Shown in pieces: positions 33,001-37,328 of a stretch of 37,328 bases of DNA. The stretch spans positions 1-37,328 of the forward strand of contig CAZEAC010000043.1 of NCBI GenBank assembly GCA_964510065.1, read 5' to 3'. The stretch's first letter is position 1. Each line of letters starts with the position of its first letter. The position numbers were made by a program, and so were the translations under genes. This stretch comes from CAZEAC01 sp964510065. Lineage in GTDB: Bacteria > Bdellovibrionota_C > UBA2361 > CAIXSY01. Below the pieces are notes generated by a model, which was not told the DNA's origin, made no database searches, and saw only the letters and a list, made by a program, of their open reading frames with translations.

Positions 33001-33281
33001 CTCCTTGGGCCGTTACGGATCGAGTAGTCCATATTCCAATGGGCGGTGAAATTATACAGGTGCTCGATGAGGCAAACTTTACAATTTATAATATTACAAG
33101 GCCGGGTCACATCTTCTATCCAGGCATCACCGTTCGCTCGATTGTAAGCGATGGTACCCATCTATATGTTCAGACTTATGGAGAGGGAAATGGGAATTTT
33201 GGTGCGATTAATAATTTGGTCGGTCCGTACTTATTTAAAGATCTAGACAATGGCATGGCCAAATATCTTGCGCCAAAGTAA
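27036..33281 (+). CDS. Giant secreted SpvB/FG-GAP/RHS-repeat protein with polymorphic-toxin-like C-terminus
   Basis: About 2081 aa. The signal peptide MKTFSALLFTLATIASISVHA is followed by an SpvB/TcaB-like domain (about 25-300; FDVDGTGIATYNIPI, GPIGPGWRISGLSAI). Seven FG-GAP/VCBS-type repeats with the core GDWNGDG.(S/T)D span about 345-700; one reads GDWNADG and one GDWSGDG. A long YD/RHS repeat shell (about 1000-1690) includes YDALGRL, YDPRGNR and YDKLGRL. The RHS-core end DPVVGRFVSADPF is near residue 1678, then DPSGYF near 1716. The tail of about 365 aa begins with Gly/Ala-rich hydrophobic segments and ends in a domain with YHFFPVD, RVVHIPMGG, RPGHIFYPG and THLYVQTYGEGNG. By family analogy it is an encapsulated toxin. 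The ATG is preferred over GTG 27024 because it starts the signal peptide. Confidence 0.9.
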   Translation: MKTFSALLFTLATIASISVHAQSDPIVPLPVIAGTTTGTIAAKFDVDGTGIATYNIPIAAPPGTNGLVPKLALDYRSNERSGPIGPGWRISGLSAIARCPTNYARDGYVRLVQFDGNDRLCIDGVRIKEVTGVYGAAGTVYRTDPDSQIKIISNGQSGSGPLSFTVFMKNGLIYEYGSTADSRLEAQGTPHILFWQLSRIADRSGNYLNVVYSKDATLGEILPLQINYTGNARLNLAPYNSLRFTYEPRTVSATRWVNGALISSTKRLKSLATYTDQAVAWTYNFTYVHENVAREDHLSRLQECPASGGCLSTTFAWGPEYTNSYDFTEPALLPGIGNNYNSISGSGQPVLVGDWNGDGKSDIARILVGHIVFYVRGNGNFTQYADVNLWNRYASTDASPVLVGDWNGDGKSDLAIVQPDSSIHVYMSHPQGGFSFNFTQLNAIATRPEAQFVRNFIFRNNTTTPVAAGDWNADGRTDFLIKNDTFVGFFLSNGDGTFVRANDTRLQFNKASTYGPTYESPLIVGDWNGDGLSDFALASYSMFEFYASNGQSATLLHATLNYAPQQGYNSTSVYPVLVGDWNGDGLTDFGRVAGNSTILCDSTGKGLANCRSIADFAPAYGYTDSDTYPIFVGDWNGDGVSDIARLYNSGTRFYNIKGNSFFGPHDRPVLQTTSGVRSNAYYPIVLGDWSGDGFTDIARVDEAGIIYQKHATSFTNLLTTITDNIGAVIKIEYAALSSLSPQIYTQTTGAAYPILDVSGSSQQVAAVSKSNGLGTFARVTYNYAGLRYDQLAKSIIGFSWVRALDQTRGITTTTYYETEGEYRGAVNKVEQQLSNGTVISRSTNTWARRALAQGGSFDYISRTVENAYELDGSLITSTASDFFYDDFANPTQTDIRRSDNSSETTTNTYINDTSNWLIGQLEKSQVTNIGGEDGSVALTRNAAFTYAAGTGLLLNEKTEPGHVTLETSKSYNYDGFGNVIATSLSAPNVEPRNVSSIYDARGQFPTKTTNALGQSEYPLFEPKYGRFGRLQDKNNLVWRYWYDNFGRTYVTQPPDGTMTRMLYFKAVNPELSNCAYFIRTDKTGQGPHIDYYDVLGREIRSESTGFGGQRIFVDKVYDDKGSLILVSEPYFSTESPLWNSYEYDALGRLTKTTAPGNRTTIFSYYGLTTITTNSLGQKTIKTVNARGQTLVSQDAAGKNVIYRYDSAGNLTQIVDPANNSISMQYDPRGNRIRLEDPDVGVVTSSYNALGEVLYETNANNVTIYKTYDKLGRLIKKDTPEGSRQWIYDATPNGVGSVAQVRGINGFTETFLYDTLGRLRQDDRVIRGQIYSVKYTYDQYSRPKTLSYPSGLVTTNVYNANGFLNNVNRASDSFMLWRADSINARGQLTLQTYGNGLQTTKVYNPNNALVQEIRTGSIQNLNFTFDSIGNLTQRRDLNAALTENFSYDNRNRLIQSQVVGQLPITTVYDDLGNITSRSDVGTYRYGERGAGPHAVTTIIGVKPNSYTYDLAGFRRASNGGSIAYNSTGAPIDIRQGTYQMALALDPNDRRVEEVIYNSGLQVQSKVMIGAIYEKINKGGAIRELHYIMGSEGAVAVYTTKPGPTTSISYLHTDHLGSIQTITADNAAASEVSSFDSWGLRRSPSTWTALTGLKSAVTDRGFTGHEELPDFSLIHMNGRVYDPVVGRFVSADPFIQSPSNLQSLNRYSYVNNNPLSFVDPSGYFLKGFFRAIGAILKKVVPIALTVAAAYFTAGSLNAFFFPMVQCGMINATLAATLSGVGAGMASSVVGALANGGSFSDGIKAGIRGAPMSALRAVVAFGIGEGFESRPDFRPGVLTKIFGSYSSEAKIIAHGLGSGALGAIEGKNFMQGFFAGAAGEAGVKIGGKYLPGDLQIVSAAITGGTAAAITGGKFADGAISASFIYLYNSTIHQETINTLNKIDPKGDSYHFFPVDAPYIRTRIPGDPNSMTDWMRAFNALRIGAAPTGAFSAPWAVTDRVVHIPMGGEIIQVLDEANFTIYNITRPGHIFYPGITVRSIVSDGTHLYVQTYGEGNGNFGAINNLVGPYLFKDLDNGMAKYLAPK
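28080..29135 (+). repeat. Seven FG-GAP/VCBS-type repeats within the RHS gene
   Basis: Seven copies of a unit whose core reads about GT(C/T)GG(C/T)GA(C/T)TGGAA encode V-G-D-W-N-G-D-G-x-S/T-D. They lie near 28085, 28240, 28435, 28605, 28765, 28930 and 29090. The Asp-rich loop is the usual calcium-binding turn of FG-GAP beta-propeller blades. Confidence 0.8.
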
Positions 33282-33282
33282 A

Positions 33283-33300
33283 CAGCCACACCAATGGCTG
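33283..33300. terminator. Hairpin directly after the RHS stop
   Basis: CAGCCA-CACCAA-TGGCTG is a perfect 6-bp stem starting 1 base after the stop codon. It lacks a clear U-run (ATCTTG follows), so termination is uncertain. Confidence 0.4.
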
Positions 33301-33383
33301 ATCTTGAAGCGCTGCGAATATTGCAATGGGATCGATGCCCACTTACAAAGCACGAGCAACCCCCACAATCACTCAGATTTTCA

Positions 33384-36236
33384 TTAGACAATCCCGATGT
33401 TTCGAAGCTCAGCAATCTTCGCCTTCAATATCTCGACCGAGGCGGCATGCACGCCTTCGGCGTACTTGCGATCTCGGTACCAAATAAGGTTGTAAATCCC
33501 GCCCGATGAGCTCCCCCTCGTGGCAACCAGTGCTCGGTACTTTAGCACGCTCGCTCCGGTAAGCGGGCATTTGGTAAACTCTTCTGCTATCAAATTCGGG
33601 ATTGCCGCTTCACCCTCGGTGTAGTTCGGCGTAAATCCCTGACTCCGGTCGGTTTCGAGCCAGGCGCGTTCGATAAGGCAGGCCGCTATCTTTGCCTTCG
33701 CCCCCGCCCCTCTGGCGAAAGTCGCAGAGCCGCCACCAGGTAGTTCGACCCGGATCGACACCGGGCTGCCATCATTCAACCGAACTTCGTCGCCCGGGAG
33801 ATCGCGCCATGCGCCGCTTGTGATAAAGTTAGCACCTATTGTTATCTCCGGAAGGGTATTTTTGCCGGTATCATAGCGAATCGTTAAATCTTGACTACCG
33901 ATACTTACTGATGTGGGAGCAGCCTGTTTTGCTCGTTCCAACTCCGCCGCGTCAGGCAGCGGAAGCTCCAATACCTTTGCATCTGCAACTTCCGCAAGCG
34001 AAGAACAGGTACCCAACACCTTGGCATACCAAGCGCGCATCTCGTCTTCCGAGCTAACAGCAATTATTTTCTTTCGGGCACGTTTATTGAACTCCGCACT
34101 CTCAAGAAATCTTGATCTATTTCGCTGAATTACTTCGCCGATCTCTTTGGGCCAGGAGATATTGGTAAGTCTCGTTTTGGTTCTCGTCATCTGCGTTATC
34201 CACGCTGCAATACAGAGCGCCGTTTCCTCGCTGCCAGGGGCAGGCAGCCATCCTTCTGATATTAGCCATTGACCCACCCGAGTCCTGGTAAAAACTACCG
34301 CGGCGTCAAGCGTGGGCTCATAACGTATTTTTGCCATGCGCTCGATAGAAATCCGCTCGGGAAGGTACTCATTTATCCACAAAGGATCGACGGCGGAAAC
34401 CAAACCGAGGGAGCGTACATTGACGCCTTGTCCAAATCCCTCGAGGCTTTGACGATCGAATGGAATCCCCACCACCCAACTGTGCTTAGGTATTGCCGAG
34501 GATGCTTCAATCTGACGTCGCTCAGAACCACGCACATAAGTATTCTTGCCGACGCGACAGTAGAGCCAATCCGGCATTCCCGAACAAATTGCTCGAAGCA
34601 AATCTTGGTCACTACCGCAGTCAGGCGAAGTGCGAGGTCCAAAAAGCTTCGTCACCGCAGATTTTATGCGTTGCTCAACTCGAAATGCGTCATCAACCAA
34701 ACGTGGTCTAATTCCCAATAGCTCGAGCCGGGCGTCATCACGCGAAAGTCGAAGTGAGTCCAACACCTTGGATTGCGCCAAGAGATCTGAATTGACAGCC
34801 TCCTTGCACAGCGAACGCCAGTCGTTTGACTGCCCACGCACAATCCCCCCAACCTCAATGAGCGCCGCAACTGTCGCCATCTTATGACGGACCTGCTTCT
34901 TCTCTGCCTCAAGAATCATCCGGCCGATTCGAGCCGAAACTGGTAATTTGCAGACCTGGCGACCGACCTCTGATATTTCACCTTGCTCGTCCAGGCAGCC
35001 TAGCAACGTTAGTAATCTCTTTGCCTCGGCGATTCTCGACGCGACGGGTTGATGAAGAAACGAGAACTCTTCCATTTTGACTCCCGCTTCTCGAAGTCGC
35101 AACATCGCCTGATCGAGCAGGATGCGCTCAATTTCGGGTGTGGGCTTGAGTTGACGCTTCTCACGCGACAAAGGACAGTGGTCGATAAAAATGCCCGGCT
35201 TTGTCCTTCCTGCGCGGCCTTTGCGCTGCTCACGGACAAATAGCGAAACCCATCCTGTGATAAGTGTCTCCACATTGTCACGCACTTCGACATAGTTTTC
35301 ACGTCCAGAGTCAACAACCGCGTCTATGTCCGGTATAGTAATCGAGGTCTCGGCTACATTCGTGCTCACAACTATTTTGGGCGTAAGTTCAAAGCAGCGC
35401 TTCTGCTCATCGAGAGTCTGATCGCCGTGAAGAGGGAGCACCAATGTATCGGGAAGCTTCCGGCGAAGCTCGTTGACGACGTAGCGAATCTCGCGTACTC
35501 CGGCGCAAAATACCAATACGTTTCTGCCTTCACGAGAGAGCCTCTCTGCGTCATCAATAATCGATCGACCAGGCTGCTGCTCTTCGACGGGAAAGGCACG
35601 ACCCGGAACTTCGAGAGTGGCCACGTTAAGCCCTGCTTTTCTGAAAAACTCTGCATAACTCGCCTGATCGAGTGTCGCCGACATCAATACGAGACGAAAG
35701 CTCGGATCGTGCGTCAGCGCTCTCCGGGTCCAGGCTATTAAGACCTCCATATTGAGGTTCATAATGTGCACTTCATCGAGCATAAGCACATCGCGTCGTC
35801 GATCATGCCCGAGTAATTCACGAACAACCGTAAGGCCGTCGGTACAAAAGAGCAGTTCACTTCGTGACGAACTTAGCTGATAGCCGCTCATATGAACGCC
35901 GACTCGTCCGCCAAGTGGCTCTCCAATCTGCGCTGAAACCCATTCGGCAACAGAATGAGCGGCGAGCCGTCGCGGTTGTGTCACCACGACGCGGTAGCCG
36001 GCCTGACAGAGGCTTAATGGGACCTCAGTGGTCTTTCCTGCTCCCGGCTCCGCCGCGAGAATTACTACCTGGTATGCATCGACGAGCTCGCGAATCTGGG
36101 GAAGAAATGGATGGATCGGAAGAGCGCCCACGTTGCGACGGAACTCGCCCTGGCGCGGCATGACGATCGCGGGGTTAGCACTTGGGGTAACTCCAGGTTG
36201 AGGCTCGCTCTTTTTTTGATGGCCTGGGCTCAGCAT
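33384..36236 (-). CDS. DEAH-box ATP-dependent RNA helicase (HrpA/HrpB type)
   Basis: A 950-aa superfamily-2 helicase. Seen motifs: Walker A AAEPGAGKTTEVPL (about 61-74), Ia TQPRRLAA, II LMLDEVHI (DEVH, 154-157), III LMSATLD, V/VI STNVAETSITIPDI and RKGRAGRTKPG. A winged helix/ratchet part (LLGCLDEQGEISEVGRQVCK) and a long C-terminal region with a final beta domain (about 790-950) follow. Length lies between HrpB (about 810) and HrpA (about 1300), so I leave the symbol empty. The ATG at 36236 has AAGGGA upstream. Seven A (CAAAAAAAG, codons 7-9) form a slippage-prone run near the start. It is convergent with the RHS gene, 102 bp away. Confidence 0.9.
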   Translation of the reverse strand: MLSPGHQKKSEPQPGVTPSANPAIVMPRQGEFRRNVGALPIHPFLPQIRELVDAYQVVILAAEPGAGKTTEVPLSLCQAGYRVVVTQPRRLAAHSVAEWVSAQIGEPLGGRVGVHMSGYQLSSSRSELLFCTDGLTVVRELLGHDRRRDVLMLDEVHIMNLNMEVLIAWTRRALTHDPSFRLVLMSATLDQASYAEFFRKAGLNVATLEVPGRAFPVEEQQPGRSIIDDAERLSREGRNVLVFCAGVREIRYVVNELRRKLPDTLVLPLHGDQTLDEQKRCFELTPKIVVSTNVAETSITIPDIDAVVDSGRENYVEVRDNVETLITGWVSLFVREQRKGRAGRTKPGIFIDHCPLSREKRQLKPTPEIERILLDQAMLRLREAGVKMEEFSFLHQPVASRIAEAKRLLTLLGCLDEQGEISEVGRQVCKLPVSARIGRMILEAEKKQVRHKMATVAALIEVGGIVRGQSNDWRSLCKEAVNSDLLAQSKVLDSLRLSRDDARLELLGIRPRLVDDAFRVEQRIKSAVTKLFGPRTSPDCGSDQDLLRAICSGMPDWLYCRVGKNTYVRGSERRQIEASSAIPKHSWVVGIPFDRQSLEGFGQGVNVRSLGLVSAVDPLWINEYLPERISIERMAKIRYEPTLDAAVVFTRTRVGQWLISEGWLPAPGSEETALCIAAWITQMTRTKTRLTNISWPKEIGEVIQRNRSRFLESAEFNKRARKKIIAVSSEDEMRAWYAKVLGTCSSLAEVADAKVLELPLPDAAELERAKQAAPTSVSIGSQDLTIRYDTGKNTLPEITIGANFITSGAWRDLPGDEVRLNDGSPVSIRVELPGGGSATFARGAGAKAKIAACLIERAWLETDRSQGFTPNYTEGEAAIPNLIAEEFTKCPLTGASVLKYRALVATRGSSSGGIYNLIWYRDRKYAEGVHAASVEILKAKIAELRNIGIV

Positions 36237-36373
36237 GGGATCCCTTCACGAGAATCTAAATTGAGGAAGCATTATAGCTCATTTATCCAATCTTACTCCA
36301 GGACCTCCTCAGATTAGATAGGAAATTTTTCTGTGCTCATGAGCGAACCTCTACCTTAATTCTTGGCGCCGTA

Positions 36374-36955
36374 CTAATTCTGCGCGGGTTCGAAGAGTGC
36401 TTTTGGACACAAAGCCAGTGCCTTTAACGCCCGCTCGAGAGCTCTCTCTATTACATCGAGGCGTCGCGTGCTTAGAATCGGGGCGCGCCCAAAATAGAGC
36501 TGAATTCCTCGAAATGAGACGATCTCGTGGTCAATAGATAAGGCAACGGGATCTCTCGAGCGCGGGCTTCGGTAGCTAAAAAGAACTGCGGGCCGAATCC
36601 GTTTGGAGAGCTCCGCGCCAAATAATTTTTCGAGAAAATTACCCCCTCCACGTACGGCTTTTTCGAGCGCGCAAAAATTTCCTTGAAAATCTTTCACCAA
36701 AGGATGCCAACGAAGTGGAACATTGGGGCACTCAATGCTCGCCTTCTTGGCCCGCACAAGTAGGTAGCTCAACGCCAAAAGCTCGTGTTTGTGAGCCACA
36801 CAAAAGCGATCAGTGCGCCCGGAGGAGCTCGCATTCATCTTCGAATATTGCGGTCCACGCCGAACCCGTGCAACCAATCGCTCGAATAGGTATGGCGATG
36901 AGAGAGAGAGGTACAGGTCTAGTTCGATGACGTTCTCAGCGATTAGCGTAGACAT
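36374..36955 (-). CDS. Hypothetical protein, 193 aa
   Basis: Not recognised. A basic, probably cytoplasmic protein: NVIELDLYLSLSSPYLFERL, LVKDFQGNFCALEKAVRGGG, PAVLFSYRSPRSRDPVALS, then IDHEIVSFRGIQLYFGRA and a helical end RRLDVIERALERALKALAL. A GA-rich run (about 36900-36912) lies near the 5' end of the frame. Its start codon (CAT at 36953-36955) lacks a strong ribosome site. It lies upstream of the helicase on the same strand, separated by 137 bp. Confidence 0.5.
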   Translation of the reverse strand: MSTLIAENVIELDLYLSLSSPYLFERLVARVRRGPQYSKMNASSSGRTDRFCVAHKHELLALSYLLVRAKKASIECPNVPLRWHPLVKDFQGNFCALEKAVRGGGNFLEKLFGAELSKRIRPAVLFSYRSPRSRDPVALSIDHEIVSFRGIQLYFGRAPILSTRRLDVIERALERALKALALCPKALFEPAQN

Positions 36956-36990
36956 TATTCTAAGCTCATATTTACCGACTGTTGAGACAG

Positions 36991-37020
36991 CCGCTCCTTA
37001 AGGCTTTTTCTTGGGAGCGG
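36991..37020. repeat. Inverted repeat CCGCTCC/GGAGCGG
   Basis: CCGCTCC at 36991-36997 pairs with GGAGCGG at 37014-37020 (7-bp stem, 16-nt loop). On the minus strand it follows the small possible frame ending at 36998 and may help to end transcription before the 193-aa gene. Confidence 0.35.
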
Positions 37021-37144
37021 AGGCCCAGACTAACAGCATCCCATTTTCTTTTGTCAGCCAAAGGTTCAGAAGCAGTGCGCGCCCGCACACGCCTGCGCTA
37101 CGTATCTGCTCAAGAACTCCGGGCAACTCCTGTACAGGTGCGCC
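36998..37144 (-). CDS. Possible small gene or gene remnant (about 40-48 aa)
   Basis: An open minus-strand frame reads QELPGVLEQIRSAGVCGRAL, then LLNLWLTKENGMLLVWASAP and KKKP before a TAA. The composition looks protein-like, but there is no ATG near its 5' end. A TTG near 37126 or a GTG further in could start it, and a TGA bounds it at 37145. It may be the tail of a decayed gene. Support is weak. Confidence 0.25.
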   Translation of the reverse strand, partial: GAPVQELPGVLEQIRSAGVCGRALLLNLWLTKENGMLLVWASAPKKKP

Positions 37145-37197
37145 TCAGGTTCGCTCGGTTATAAAATAACATTCAATAGAGCACACAAAAGGGGGTG

Positions 37198-37328
37198 CTA
37201 ACCCCGATAGTACTGAATTAGCTTGAAAAGATGCGCGGCAGTTGCATCAAGCACGTTCCAGGCTTGGGACTGCTCGGAGTCGGCGAGACTCAGAATCGCT
37301 TGGCATTCACGCACCGAACCCATCGCGA
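37198..37328 (-). CDS. C-terminal part of a possible four-helix-bundle protein (cut by window edge)
   Basis: The last 42 codons of a minus-strand gene: MGSVRECQAILSLADSEQSQ then AWNVLDATAAHLFKLIQYYR. The G-S-x-x-E-(C) start of a helix followed by a final helix with L..RL-type heptads resembles the end of the 'four helix bundle' (23S rRNA-IVP-like) proteins. The frame is open to the window end, so an internal Met is not necessarily the start. The family call is tentative because so little is visible. Confidence 0.4.
   Translation of the reverse strand, partial: AMGSVRECQAILSLADSEQSQAWNVLDATAAHLFKLIQYYRG

Noticed and set aside
1..37328. CRISPR array or cas genes
   Set aside because: No regularly spaced direct repeats of 23-37 bp and no Cas-like protein were found.

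Overview
The window looks like chromosomal DNA of a Gram-negative bacterium. Evidence for an outer membrane and secretion is two small lipoproteins with clear lipoboxes, a type IV prepilin, and several very large or secreted proteins with signal peptides. The single-chain (eukaryote-like) glycyl-tRNA synthetase, the M4 protease with a Cys-rich calcium-repeat tail and the orphan FlhB C-terminal-domain protein fit a deltaproteobacterial or Bdellovibrionota-grade lineage better than a gammaproteobacterium. That placement is an inference with low confidence. Genes are densely packed on both strands, with many GTG/TTG starts. No rRNA, tRNA or CRISPR array was found.

Layout. 1-1371: end of glyQS, then a cax Ca2+/H+ exchanger. 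1371-1627: a cluster of six perfect hairpins between convergent genes. 1634-4379 (minus): glucose-dehydrogenase-like MDR enzyme and a membrane hybrid histidine kinase. 4470-4597: a long inverted repeat. 4716-5927: an unknown 304-aa protein and yggX. 6139-8005: ECF sigma factor and a lone tyrosine recombinase. 8009-11873 (minus): two lipoproteins, an M4 (thermolysin-type) protease and a type IV pilin. 12035-14872: proC, nagZ and a four-CBS protein in overlapping order. 14984-15892: a MerR-like regulator, a 55-aa DUF5989-type membrane peptide and an IS91-family transposase remnant, followed by about 630 bp of non-coding, remnant-like DNA. 16528-17342 (minus): FlhB C-terminal-domain protein plus an unknown partner. 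17477-21270: a tightly coupled four-gene operon. 21447-25751: an unknown protein, a large secreted metzincin-like protein and another unknown. 25921-33281: a double Lrp/AsnC regulator divergent from a 2081-aa SpvB/FG-GAP/RHS protein. 33384-37328 (minus): DEAH-box RNA helicase, unknown proteins, and the edge of a possible four-helix-bundle protein.

Most interesting biology. (1) The 17477-21270 operon joins a RibBA-like protein that has lost the diagnostic catalytic or metal-binding residues of both enzyme halves to a dNTPase-like HD protein (ATGA overlap), a GNAT acetyltransferase (1-nt gap) and a cupin-like protein (TTGA overlap). This is the best candidate for an undescribed system. (2) The secreted 735-aa protein carries the metzincin zinc motif and Met-turn, but the catalytic Glu of HExxHxxGxxH is Leu, so it looks like a pseudoprotease. 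(3) The RHS protein has an uncharacterised C-terminal region of about 365 aa and no adjacent immunity gene; a two-HTH Lrp-type regulator is divergently transcribed next to it. (4) Two unusual palindromic elements (1371-1627 and 4470-4597) are not explained by ordinary terminators.
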